Source: Bacteroidota bacterium
GTDB taxonomy: Bacteria > Bacteroidota > Bacteroidia > Chitinophagales > Saprospiraceae
Length of the DNA stretch: 58,102 nt
Direction: 5' to 3'
Assembly (NCBI GenBank): GCA_963169325.1
Contig: CAUJEY010000166.1
Span: forward strand, 1-58,102
Shown here: piece after piece, positions 41,830 through 50,438 of the stretch
Layout: each line of letters begins with the position of its first letter
Position numbering within the stretch: the first letter of the stretch is position 1
Program-made: the position numbers and the translations under genes
Notes under the pieces: generated by a model
Database searches by the model: none
Told to the model about the DNA's origin: nothing
Seen by the model: only the letters and a program-made list of their open reading frames with translations

Positions 41830-44800
41830 TCAAAGTATAAATAAGCGCAGCACCTGTACGCCGCTTTCGGTCTGAACCTGAATTTGGTAATTACCTTTCG
41901 GCAGATTCAGTCCATCGAAAGCAACAGCGCTTTTACCAACAGCAACATTAGTCTTTACGGTTTTTATCCACCGCCCCTGCGCATCGAACAGCCTGAGTTG
42001 CACCGCGGTGGCCGTTGCCGTATTCATTTCTACCCGAAAATCACCCTCTGAAGGATTGGGCAATACCTGAATGTTGCTAAACTCCGGCAAATCCTTCGTG
42101 CCCACAAACACCAGCGTAAAGGTCTGAGACTTCTCCGACGGCGTGGCATTGCATGCATTGGCGGCCGAAAGCGTTACCGTGTACTCCCCCGGCAAAGCGT
42201 AGGTATGTACCGGGTTCTTTTCAGTACTGGTGCTGCCGTCGCCAAAATCCCACAGGTAAGAGAGTCCGTTCTGGCTACTATTGGTAAAGGTGACGGCGGG
42301 ACCGTTGGTGGTATATGTAAAATTGGCCAGCGCAGGGCTGATCACCGTCAGCAGCCGGCTCGCCGTGTCGCTGATAGCGGATTCGGTGACGATGAGCCGT
42401 ATATTTTTGTTGCCGGGCGTCAGGTACGACACCTGGTGTGGCCCCGGACCGGTTGCCGTAGCGGCAGGAACGGCGCCGGTACCGAATTGCCAGGCATAAG
42501 CAGCCGTCGGACCTGCCGGAATAGCGCTGAATACCAGGGTATCGGAAACGCGGCATATCGAGTCGGGCAACTGGTTCATCACCGCCACTGGAGGTCTGTA
42601 TTCGGCAATACCGATATTGTCTAAATAGAGATTGTTGCCAAAATCATTCGTAATAACAAAACGGATAAGGACCGTTTGTCCGGCAAATTGAGCCAGAGAA
42701 GCGCCTTCCCGCCGCCAGTCTGCCGCCGCACCAGGGATAAAGGAACCGGAAACCAACGGGGCTGTGGATAACGCGGGATCACTTTTTGCCCAAATGACGG
42801 ATGGCGGGGCGCTCAGATCGCAACCGGGAAAGACCTCTACTTGCAGGTTTTCTGAAAAGCCGGCGTCGTACATGGCATGCGACAGGTCGAACACCAGTCC
42901 GGGATCGGTTAATTTACTCAAATCAACCGGCGGCAGGTACAGGTAATCCCGTTCGCCGGAACTGGGATAATTATAACAGTTGAGAAACGTTGCCCTGGTG
43001 TTCTGGCCGTCGGCGCCGGTGATATCGAAGGTGTTTCGTACCCAAGTGACTTCTTCATCCGGATTTTCCAGCCTCCAGCCTTCGGGCGGGAAAACGGGAC
43101 TTTCAAACGTTTCGGCAAAAAAAGTATCGACCGGCTCTACAAAAACCGGGAAACTGATACGCAGCGTATCGTTAAACGGCGCGTCCTCGGCATTGTACGA
43201 CGACCACACCTTTAAATCGGCCGGGCCGTTTTGAGTAATGAGCAGCAATTTTTGAAAAGTATATTCGAGAGTACTGCCAGGTAAAATATCCGGCAGCGGT
43301 TCGCCGGTTTCCGGTTCGTTGTTTAGTTGATAATAGATGGTGGCGCCCGAAATTGGGTTAAGCCCCTGGTTGGTTAGCCGAATTTTAACCGTATCCTGAA
43401 TAGGTCCACAGGAAACGGCCGGTAGCTGTGGGGGCAATAACAACTGATCTAAGGCTACATCATCCGGCTGCGTACAGTTTTTTAAACCGCCGGCCCATGG
43501 TATGGCTAAGGCGCGCCGGCCGGCAAGCCCGCCGGGGTGACTGGCTCGAACAGATAACCATTGTTCGATACCCGGGTTTTGAATGGGAAATGTGAAAAAG
43601 GTATCCGCAACCGTGCCTGCAATTTCCATGTATTTATCGCCGAGCAGATAGACGTCGTAATGCAGGGTATCGTTTACCCGGTTCCAGGCAACAGTCATGG
43701 AGTCCGGACATACTTTTTCCACCTTCAGGCCGGTGGGCACCGGCGAAATGGTGAGCGGGTAATCGGAGGTATCCTGTTTATTGCTGCGCAGGATCGACAA
43801 GCGAATCTGGCCGTTTATGATATTGGGAACCGTCCAGTTATAAAAACGTTTTTCGCCGGTCACAATATTGATCGGGATCCAGGTTTGGGCATTATCGGTC
43901 GAGTACCGCAGCGTAAATCCGGGCGAGGTACCGAAAGCGTCCCATTGCAGGCGAGCGATTTCCCCGGGCGCCAATGCTTCGCCGCCGGCAGGCCAGGTCA
44001 GTTTGATGTCGTCGGTCAGGTATTCCCAGGCGATCAGGAAAGGTTGCGGGCCGAAGGGCACTTCGAAGCCGTTTACCGTGACGGTATAGTTGCCGGCCGC
44101 CGGGTCGTTGATCACCACCTGTTCCGCGTTGTTGAGCGAGTCGCGGCCTTTGCCGGCGGGCATGTTCAGGATCGCGGCGTCGGGCGTCGGGTCAAGTTTC
44201 CAGGGCAGATAAACCGTACCGTCGGGAGCCGTGACGGTCAAATCCAAATCATTGATCAGTGCTTTCGCCGCGTTTTCATCGGCGGGGGGGTCCGTCCAGT
44301 AGATCATGATTTTTGCCTGCCGGATGCCGCCGGGCAGGGCAAGCGTATGCGCCGACGTTTTGTTTTGTTCAGCCTGGCCTTCTGTCCAACGATCGGTTTC
44401 CAGCAGGCGCAGAGCGCGATAGGCATCCACTTGCCCCCATCCGAATTTGAAGTCGGGGCCGGGGTTGCCGATATCCGTGGCGGTATTCAACAGCGCGGTT
44501 TTGAGCAAAGCCGCGGTGGGTTGTGCCCCGCTATTGAATGTTTTATACGCTTGAGTCAGCTGCGCCATGCAGCCTGCAATCGCCGGAGCGGAATAGGATG
44601 TTCCGCCGGAATTGGTATAGCTATTATTGGAAACCGGCATATCTACCGATGAGCCCTGACCCGCAATTTCGGGTTTCAGCCGGCCGTCATGCGCCGGGCC
44701 CTTGCTGGAGAAATAACTCAGCTCCAGGTTAGCGTCGACACTGGCTACGGCCAGCGCGTTTTTTGCCATTTTATGCCCGCCGGTAATATTGCCCCAGCCG

Positions 44801-45909
44801 GCGCCGGCGCCGTAATCGCAATTTTCGGTACCCGAATTTCCGGCAGAAAAGACGTGCATGAGCGTCGGATGATCAAAAAGTTGCTGATCAACCGTTTGGG
44901 CTGCCAGGGTATAACCTTCGTTGCAACCGTTGGAATAAGACGTGTTGGTGATGGTTACCTGTTCGTCCAGGAAGAGCGGAAGTGTTTCGTCCTGAAAATT
45001 AACTGTATAATCAATAAAATAAATATTTGCCCCGGTGGCCATGCCCCGAATTTGTGGATTCCGGTTGCCGGCGCCACCCACTACCCCACCCACCTGGTCG
45101 GCGTGATCGACGGCATCGTTATTATTTGCTCTGTTGAAACTCCTGCCCTTGAAATCGATATGCGGACCGGCGCGGCCGTCGTCGCGTACCAGCACATTGA
45201 CGCCGGCGCCGTTGTATTTTGTCCCCAGGGGATGATCGGGGTCCAATAAACTGGATTGGTGTATGGCGCGGCCGCGATCGTCGTCCGGTTGGCTGGGTGG
45301 AGGCGCCAGTTCGAGGTAGCGGACAAACGGCAGTGCGGCGGCGGACGCGATTTGTGCTTTGGGCAGCCGTATCGCGAGATAACCGTTTTGATTACCTGTT
45401 TGAAGCACGATCATACCCTGTTCCTGGCACCAGGCGGCGCCGTCTTCAATACGAATCGCCGGGTACAACTGGATATTGATATCCACCATATTTCCATGTA
45501 CGGCCCAGTCGCCGTAGGGCTCTTCCCGGAGGCTGGCGGCCAATTTCCAGTCCGGATGTACCGGCACGACACTGCGAACATGGATAACTTCCAGTTTGTT
45601 ATAATCAAAAAATTCCGGCAATGCCACCAAATAAACACCAAAATGGATATAGGAAATGAATTGAACGCCCGCAGACTCCAGTGCTTCCCGTTCGCGGCCG
45701 GTGGGAATTTCCGTGCACTGAAGGTACCGGAAATAAGACCCGTTCACGACTTCGCCGGGACTGATTTCCGGATTTTGCCTGATGGCCTGATAATTGTCGG
45801 GGAAATACGTTGTGCCCCAGGAAAAACGAACTGGAAAGGCATTTTGGGCGGAAACAGATGCTAACATCAGATACCCGAGAAACAACAACAAAGCAGTGAG
45901 ACGGCGCAT
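41830..45909 (-). CDS. secreted S8 subtilisin-like serine protease with PKD and T9SS sorting domains
   Basis: A 1,359-residue secreted protease. The signal peptide is MRRLTALLLFLGYLMLASVSA. The catalytic domain shows Asp in VNVLVRDDGRAG, His in VDHADQVGGVVGG, the oxyanion Asn in VFSAGNSG and Ser in GGTSYSAPAIAG. After it come a proprotein-convertase-P-like or jelly-roll region, fibronectin-like and MAM-like domains (TFFAETFESPVFPPEGW), a PKD domain (YLWDFGDGSTSTEKNPVHTY) and a C-terminal type A sorting domain (NIQVLPNPSEGDFRVEM, LPKGNYQIQV). The usual HGTH around the catalytic His is HADQ. The ATG at 45909 is preferred over TTG at 45915. It would degrade extracellular protein as a nutrient source (inference). 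Confidence 0.9.
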   Translation of the reverse strand: MRRLTALLLFLGYLMLASVSAQNAFPVRFSWGTTYFPDNYQAIRQNPEISPGEVVNGSYFRYLQCTEIPTGREREALESAGVQFISYIHFGVYLVALPEFFDYNKLEVIHVRSVVPVHPDWKLAASLREEPYGDWAVHGNMVDINIQLYPAIRIEDGAAWCQEQGMIVLQTGNQNGYLAIRLPKAQIASAAALPFVRYLELAPPPSQPDDDRGRAIHQSSLLDPDHPLGTKYNGAGVNVLVRDDGRAGPHIDFKGRSFNRANNNDAVDHADQVGGVVGGAGNRNPQIRGMATGANIYFIDYTVNFQDETLPLFLDEQVTITNTSYSNGCNEGYTLAAQTVDQQLFDHPTLMHVFSAGNSGTENCDYGAGAGWGNITGGHKMAKNALAVASVDANLELSYFSSKGPAHDGRLKPEIAGQGSSVDMPVSNNSYTNSGGTSYSAPAIAGCMAQLTQAYKTFNSGAQPTAALLKTALLNTATDIGNPGPDFKFGWGQVDAYRALRLLETDRWTEGQAEQNKTSAHTLALPGGIRQAKIMIYWTDPPADENAAKALINDLDLTVTAPDGTVYLPWKLDPTPDAAILNMPAGKGRDSLNNAEQVVINDPAAGNYTVTVNGFEVPFGPQPFLIAWEYLTDDIKLTWPAGGEALAPGEIARLQWDAFGTSPGFTLRYSTDNAQTWIPINIVTGEKRFYNWTVPNIINGQIRLSILRSNKQDTSDYPLTISPVPTGLKVEKVCPDSMTVAWNRVNDTLHYDVYLLGDKYMEIAGTVADTFFTFPIQNPGIEQWLSVRASHPGGLAGRRALAIPWAGGLKNCTQPDDVALDQLLLPPQLPAVSCGPIQDTVKIRLTNQGLNPISGATIYYQLNNEPETGEPLPDILPGSTLEYTFQKLLLITQNGPADLKVWSSYNAEDAPFNDTLRISFPVFVEPVDTFFAETFESPVFPPEGWRLENPDEEVTWVRNTFDITGADGQNTRATFLNCYNYPSSGERDYLYLPPVDLSKLTDPGLVFDLSHAMYDAGFSENLQVEVFPGCDLSAPPSVIWAKSDPALSTAPLVSGSFIPGAAADWRREGASLAQFAGQTVLIRFVITNDFGNNLYLDNIGIAEYRPPVAVMNQLPDSICRVSDTLVFSAIPAGPTAAYAWQFGTGAVPAATATGPGPHQVSYLTPGNKNIRLIVTESAISDTASRLLTVISPALANFTYTTNGPAVTFTNSSQNGLSYLWDFGDGSTSTEKNPVHTYALPGEYTVTLSAANACNATPSEKSQTFTLVFVGTKDLPEFSNIQVLPNPSEGDFRVEMNTATATAVQLRLFDAQGRWIKTVKTNVAVGKSAVAFDGLNLPKGNYQIQVQTESGVQVLRLFIL

Positions 45910-46128
45910 GAGCAAAGCACAGAGGTTTGATCTAAAAATACAAAAGATTAGTCGGGTGTGGGACCAATCCGGGAAGAAATTTCAAACGAAAGGAGTACCA
46001 GTTTGTTCCGGTAAACGTCAGAAAGATAATTAAATGCCAAAAGTAAAATTGTTTGTTGAAATCCGACCTTTGCGCGCCTTTGTCAAAAATGTCAAAAAAC
46101 CGCAATTTTAGCTATCTAAAGAAGAAAA

Positions 46129-47106
46129 ATGATCGAACCATATGTTTGGGCAGGGTTTATTGCCTTGGTTGTGTTGTTAATGGCTCTTGATCTCGGGGTT
46201 TTTAACCGAAAATCCCATAAGCCGACCGCAAAAGAGTCGCTGTGGAGTACGTTTGTCTGGATCAGTCTGGCCATGTTATTCAACGTATTTATTTATTATG
46301 CGTACGAATATAAATGGCTCAATCTGGGCCTGTATCCACATGAGCCGATGGGCGGACGCGAAGCCGCTTTAAAATACCTGACCGGGTACCTGCTGGAAGA
46401 ATCGCTCAGTGTCGACAATCTTTTTGTGATGGCGCTGGTATTTGCTCAGTTCCGTGTGCCACAAAAATACCAGCATCGCATCCTGTTTTGGGGTATTCTC
46501 GGTGTACTGGTTTTTCGGGGTCTGCTAATCAGCGTCGGGATCACGCTGGTGCATCATTTTACCTGGCTGTTTTATGCATTCGGCGCTTTGCTGCTTTGGT
46601 CGGCTTACAAAATGTGGCGTAACGGGATGGAAGAGGAGGGGGATATAAATGATCACGGTATCGTAAAACTGATCCGCCGGTTTTATCCGGTGAGCCGCAG
46701 TTACGATGGCGGCAACTTCTTCACCGTGGAAAACGGTCGCAAGGCAGTAACCCCGATGTTTGTAGCGCTAATGGTCATCGAAACGACCGACATTATGTTT
46801 GCGTTCGACTCCGTACCGGCTGTGTTCTCGATCACGACCGACCCGTTTTTGGTCTTTTCCTCCAATATTTTTGCTATTCTCGGTCTGCGGTCTTTGTATT
46901 TTGTTTTATCCAACACGATCGACCAATTTGTGTACCTGAAGTACAGCCTTATCGGTATCCTGTTTTTTATCGGGGTGAAAATGATTTTGCTTCCGCTGAA
47001 AGTGCATATTCCGGAGCTCATTTCTTTGCTGGTTATCGGCGTCCTGCTGATTGCCGGCGTGGTAGCCTCCAAACTGTTTGCTGAAAAACTGCGGCGCGTG
47101 GAGTAA
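46129..47106 (+). CDS. TerC/Alx-family integral membrane metal-homeostasis protein
   Basis: A 325-residue protein of the TerC family with about nine hydrophobic helices. Key segments are ALDLGVFNRKSHKPTAKESL, GYLLEESLSVDNLFVMALVF and VIETTDIMFAFDSVPAVFSI, with the conserved acidic residues in membrane helices that mark the family. E. coli Alx and its relatives have been linked to manganese export and alkaline pH response (established for Alx/MntP-related riboswitch genes). No yybP-ykoY-like riboswitch is evident in 45910-46128. The gene stands alone, with TGACGA repeats downstream. The 219-base spacer before it holds no other recognisable feature. Confidence 0.9.
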   Translation: MIEPYVWAGFIALVVLLMALDLGVFNRKSHKPTAKESLWSTFVWISLAMLFNVFIYYAYEYKWLNLGLYPHEPMGGREAALKYLTGYLLEESLSVDNLFVMALVFAQFRVPQKYQHRILFWGILGVLVFRGLLISVGITLVHHFTWLFYAFGALLLWSAYKMWRNGMEEEGDINDHGIVKLIRRFYPVSRSYDGGNFFTVENGRKAVTPMFVALMVIETTDIMFAFDSVPAVFSITTDPFLVFSSNIFAILGLRSLYFVLSNTIDQFVYLKYSLIGILFFIGVKMILLPLKVHIPELISLLVIGVLLIAGVVASKLFAEKLRRVE

Positions 47107-47165
47107 ATGACGATAATGACGATAATGACCTAATGACGACCAATGACCTAATGACGACCAATAAC
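47107..47165. repeat. short TGACGA/AATGACC intergenic repeats
   Basis: Starting right after the terC stop, units such as atgacgataatgacgataatg and taatgacgaccaatgac (two tandem copies) make up this stretch. The words are the same as in the larger repeat at 40297-40460, which points to a dispersed family in this genome. Confidence 0.7.
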
Positions 47166-47193
47166 CACATTTAAAATTTAACACTCCCCTCCG

Positions 47194-47223
47194 TTGCATA
47201 ATCGGCAAATGGGCTTATTTTTG
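47194..47223 (+). promoter_or_regulatory. predicted promoter of the 47-residue ORF
   Basis: TTG at 47194-47196 is followed after 19 bases by TATTTTTG at 47216-47223, an exact TANNTTTG element. Transcription would start near 47230, giving an 80-base leader before the ATG at 47312. Confidence 0.5.
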
Positions 47224-47311
47224 TCCTCGTTCGGCACGACAAGGCCCGTATTGTACGGCCGGATGATTGTTTAACCAAATTCTTAATAAAATCACCTAAA
47301 GCGATTTTGCC

Positions 47312-47455
47312 ATGAGAACCTGGGAAAAAAGCAAAAAAGATTACCGCCGCCTGGATGACCGCGACTTGCAACAGGAATCCAGCAAAAAGAAAAAATTGAA
47401 ACCGGTAGAAAAGACCAAGTATCGCCTGCGGGGCATTGAATCAGAGGAAGAATAG
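47312..47455 (+). CDS. small highly charged protein of 47 residues
   Basis: An unrecognised small ORF beginning MRTWEKSKKDYRRLDDRDLQ, lysine-rich in the middle (SSKKKKLKPVEKTKYRLR) and ending GIESEEE. It has no signal peptide, membrane segment or known motif; it is strongly basic with an acidic tail, which would suit nucleic-acid or ribosome binding (inference only). It is supported as a gene by a good promoter 90 bases upstream and a strong terminator hairpin starting 16 bases after the stop. It is too short for many gene finders. Confidence 0.6.
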   Translation: MRTWEKSKKDYRRLDDRDLQQESSKKKKLKPVEKTKYRLRGIESEEE

Positions 47456-47470
47456 GAATAAGCAAGCGAC

Positions 47471-47524
47471 ACCGTACAAAAAAACGCGCCACCCGTTACC
47501 GGGCGGCGCGTTTTTTTGTACGGT
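47471..47524. terminator. strong bidirectional terminator
   Basis: An almost perfect inverted repeat: accgtac, seven A, cgcgcc and acccg on the left mirror cgggc, ggcgcg, seven T and gtacggt on the right, around a TTAC loop. The A-run and T-run flank a GC-rich stem, so it can terminate transcription in both directions: the 47-residue ORF from the left and the minus-strand lipoprotein gene (ending 47555) from the right. Confidence 0.9.
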
Positions 47525-47554
47525 GGTTAGCGTTCGTTAAAACGTGTCCGCTGA

Positions 47555-48082
47555 TTACTGTTTAGGCTTGCTGTCCAACGGAGCGCCTACCGAGATATCG
47601 CAACGGTGGCCCGGCTGCCCATGCGGCGGATTGGTGCCTGGGGCGACGGTCGCAGAAGTGCCGGCCGGACTTGCAGTGGGCTTAGCCGTGGCCGCCGGTT
47701 GCGGAGCCGGCATAGTCACCGGCTTTTGCGAGGGCGCCGTACCGACGGTCATAGCCGGCTTGGTTGCCGGGCCGTCGAGCGGTGCACCCACGGCGATATC
47801 GCAGCGGTGACCGGGTTGTCCGTGAGCCGGGTTCGTTTTACCCGAACCCGTAGCAGCTTGCGCAGCGCCGGGCGCCGGGGTGGCGGCCTGAATGTCCGGC
47901 GTAGCCGGTTGAATACCCGCATCGGAGCCGGTTTCCAGTGATGCACCGGGCTCGGCCGTCATTGGAGCATTGCCGGTTTGTGTCGTTTCATCCTGGGTGG
48001 CGCCCGACTGCGGGGCATCATTTTGGCATGCAACCAACGAGAGGGCGAGTATCAGAAGAACAGATAATGTTTTAATTGCCAT
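47555..48082 (-). CDS. Pro/Ala/Thr-rich lipoprotein with two HGQPGHRCDI modules
   Basis: A 175-residue predicted lipoprotein. The signal MAIKTLSVLLILALSLVAC has a lipobox with Cys19. A low-complexity Ala/Pro/Thr/Gly linker carries two copies of a module, NPAHGQPGHRCDIAVGAPLD (about 84-103) and NPPHGQPGHRCDISVGAPLD (about 151-170). I have seen this module at the C termini of other small Bacteroidota proteins, without known function. The invariant His, His and Cys could bind metal or heme (inference). ATG at 48082 begins the signal peptide. CAAAGGTA at 48115-48122 gives a minus-strand TACCTTTG -7 element just upstream. Divergent from the cytochrome gene. Confidence 0.8.
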   Translation of the reverse strand: MAIKTLSVLLILALSLVACQNDAPQSGATQDETTQTGNAPMTAEPGASLETGSDAGIQPATPDIQAATPAPGAAQAATGSGKTNPAHGQPGHRCDIAVGAPLDGPATKPAMTVGTAPSQKPVTMPAPQPAATAKPTASPAGTSATVAPGTNPPHGQPGHRCDISVGAPLDSKPKQ

Positions 48083-48153
48083 TTTTTTAAATTTTAAAAG
48101 AACGAAAAGCGAAGCAAAGGTACATAAATCAAACAGCTCGTTAAAAATTCCAT

Positions 48154-48161
48154 TAACTTTG
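48154..48161 (+). promoter_or_regulatory. possible -7 element of the cytochrome gene
   Basis: TAACTTTG matches TANNTTTG exactly and lies 36 bases before the ATG at 48198. No clear TTTG -33 element is seen at the right distance. The opposite-strand TACCTTTG for the lipoprotein gene is at 48122-48115, so the two promoters face away from each other. Confidence 0.4.
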
Positions 48162-48197
48162 ATCAAAATCAATCTCTTTTTTTAATAAACAAACACT

Positions 48198-48542
48198 ATG
48201 AAAAAGACACTGCTTTACATTTTTACCATCAGCTTGCTTACTGCCTGTGGCGCCAAACTGGCAGTACTCACACAAGCCGACGCTGACCGGGGCGCGCAAA
48301 AATTCCCGGGACTTACCCTTAACGACCTCGCCGAGGGCCAAATACTGTACAAAACAAACTGTAGTCAATGCCACCCCTTGAAAAATCCAACTTCCAGAGA
48401 CGAGGTGCAATGGCGGAAGGTAGTGCCCAAGATGGCTGCCAAAGCAGAGCGCAAAGCCAACAAGAAAAAAATTGACGGCGTTACTCAGGAAAAGATTTTA
48501 AAATACCTGATCACGGCCAGCACCGCCAGCGCTTCGAAATAG
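48198..48542 (+). CDS. small lipoprotein c-type cytochrome
   Basis: A 114-residue mono-heme cytochrome c. It has a lipoprotein signal (MKKTLLYIFTISLLTAC, Cys17), a heme-attachment motif CSQCH (residues 55-59) and a probable axial methionine at VVPKM (Met79). The C-terminal part is lysine-rich (AERKANKKKIDG) with a final helix. It should sit in the periplasm or on a membrane and carry electrons; the partner is unknown. It is convergent with the Kef-type antiporter gene, 13 bases away. Confidence 0.9.
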   Translation: MKKTLLYIFTISLLTACGAKLAVLTQADADRGAQKFPGLTLNDLAEGQILYKTNCSQCHPLKNPTSRDEVQWRKVVPKMAAKAERKANKKKIDGVTQEKILKYLITASTASASK

Positions 48543-48555
48543 CGCACATTTTTTT

Positions 48556-50436
48556 TCATTTCGTCTTTTTGCCTATAATTTCCCGCAGGTATTCACCGTC
48601 CCAGGAGTGGTCGGTTTCGCTGAGATTCTCGTGCAGATCAGTCTGTAGCAGCTGTTCCTGATGTTCGATTTGCTCTCGGACGGAAAGGATGTACTGTTTT
48701 ATGTCGTGCCGTTGTACCGCCAGTTTGCGCAGCGCGGTTTCGTCGTGCTGGATAAAATTCTGTCCCTGCCGGGTGGCCGTATAAGCCCGAAAGCCCAGGT
48801 TTTGCAACACATCCACGGCAAGGTGTACGGCGGTATAAAGGGTTTCGCGATAAATATCCTTTAGCCCAAGATCAATGAGTTCGTACGCGTCGAAGCGGTT
48901 GCGGGCACGGGCCATGATATGCAGGTGCGGAAAATGCTTTTGCGCCGTGCGAATCAATTCGAAGTTGGTATCGGGCGAGTCGATGGCAGCGATCAGCATT
49001 TTGGCCTCGTCGGCGCCGGCAGCCTTGAGCAGGTCGAGCCGGGTGGCATCGCCATAATATACATTGAAGCCCATTTTGCGCAGCAGTTCTACACGGTCGC
49101 TGTCGAAATCGAGGATAGTAGCCTCTACCCCATTGGCGCGCAGCAGCCTTCCGATCGTGCTGCCGAAATGGCCGAAACCGGCCAGGATTACCGGGTGTTT
49201 TTCCCCAATTTCATCGGCAGATTTTTCTTCGATCTTTTGCCGGATGCCAAAATACGGATCGATATATTTTTCATTGATTAAAATCAACACAGGGCTTATC
49301 GTCATACTCAGCGCGGTAACAGCCATCAGCAGGTCGGTCGTCGGCCCGTCGGTCAGTCGCAGTTGTCCGGAGAAGGATAACAACACAAAGGCGAATTCGC
49401 CGACTTGCGACATCCCCAGCGCGAAAAGCAGGTTTTGGTCAACACCCAACTTTGTCACCCGCCCACATAAAAGCAACACCAGGGCTTTCACCGCCATGAT
49501 ACCGGCAACTAATCCTAAAACAAGTCCGGGAATATCCAAGATGAGTTTAAAATTGATGGAAGCGCCCACCCCGAGAAAAAACAAACCCAGCAACAGCCCT
49601 TTAAACGGCACCAGATCGCTCTCCAATTCGTGCCGGTATTCGCTGTTGGCAAGCACCACGCCGGCCAAAAAAGCGCCGAGCGCGGGGCTAAGCCCCACCA
49701 TTTCCATCAGCCAGGTAACCGAAATTACCACGAGCAAAGCCGATGCCGTGAACAATTCCCGCAGACGCGTTTTAGCCACTATACGCAGTAACGGCACAAT
49801 CAGGTACCGTCCCGACACATATATGACGGTCACAGAGCCAATCACAGCCAGCGTTTGTAACCAGGCAGGCAGGTCTTGCAGCAACGAATGGCTCTCCGAA
49901 TCGGTGTCCGTTGCCAGGGCCGGCGCCAGCAACGGAAGAATGGCCAGCACAGGGATCACTAAAATATCCTGAAACAACAGCACCGCGAAGGATGCCTGCC
50001 CGGCAGCGGTTTGCATCTGACCTTTTTCCTTGAGCGATTGTAACACAATGGCGGTCGACGACATGGTAAGCGCCAGCGCAACCGCCAGCGCCGTAGCCCA
50101 GGGCAGTCCAAACGCCATCCCGAGGGCAAACAACAATCCGGCCGTCAGCCCTGCCTGGAGTGTGCCGAGGCCCACAATGGCACGCCGCATTTTCCAGAAG
50201 TGCGCCGGCTCCAGTTCCAACCCGATCAGGAAAAGCATCATCACGACGCCGAACTCGGCGAAATGCATAATATCCTGACCTTCTCCGCCGATCAGCCCCA
50301 AGAGATAAGGTCCGATGAGTATGCCCGCTAACAAGTAGCCGAGCACGGAACTCATCCCGACTTTTTTGGCCACGGGTACACAAACCACTGCTGCGGCTAA
50401 GTAAATAAGGGCTTGATAAAGGAAATCGCCGGCCAT
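48556..50436 (-). CDS. kefC: CPA2-family K+/H+ antiporter, KefB/KefC-like
   Basis: A 626-residue monovalent-cation:proton antiporter-2 protein. About 12-13 transmembrane helices (1-390) are followed by a RCK/TrkA-N domain (HPVILAGFGHFGSTIGRLLRANG, about 410-540) that binds NAD(H). Characteristic strings are MLFLIGLELEPAHFWKMR, LGAFLAGVVLANSEYRHE and LGLFFLGVGASINF. In E. coli, KefC is gated by glutathione adducts and needs a KefF subunit. The gene just upstream encodes such a flavodoxin-fold partner, which strongly supports the assignment. The symbol kefB would fit equally well. Confidence 0.9.
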   Translation of the reverse strand: MAGDFLYQALIYLAAAVVCVPVAKKVGMSSVLGYLLAGILIGPYLLGLIGGEGQDIMHFAEFGVVMMLFLIGLELEPAHFWKMRRAIVGLGTLQAGLTAGLLFALGMAFGLPWATALAVALALTMSSTAIVLQSLKEKGQMQTAAGQASFAVLLFQDILVIPVLAILPLLAPALATDTDSESHSLLQDLPAWLQTLAVIGSVTVIYVSGRYLIVPLLRIVAKTRLRELFTASALLVVISVTWLMEMVGLSPALGAFLAGVVLANSEYRHELESDLVPFKGLLLGLFFLGVGASINFKLILDIPGLVLGLVAGIMAVKALVLLLCGRVTKLGVDQNLLFALGMSQVGEFAFVLLSFSGQLRLTDGPTTDLLMAVTALSMTISPVLILINEKYIDPYFGIRQKIEEKSADEIGEKHPVILAGFGHFGSTIGRLLRANGVEATILDFDSDRVELLRKMGFNVYYGDATRLDLLKAAGADEAKMLIAAIDSPDTNFELIRTAQKHFPHLHIMARARNRFDAYELIDLGLKDIYRETLYTAVHLAVDVLQNLGFRAYTATRQGQNFIQHDETALRKLAVQRHDIKQYILSVREQIEHQEQLLQTDLHENLSETDHSWDGEYLREIIGKKTK

Positions 50437-50438
50437 CG

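Noticed and set aside
46034-46111. 25-codon ORF (MPKVKLFVEIRPL...) upstream of terC
   Set aside because: There is no promoter, terminator or motif support, and it sits in a non-coding leader.
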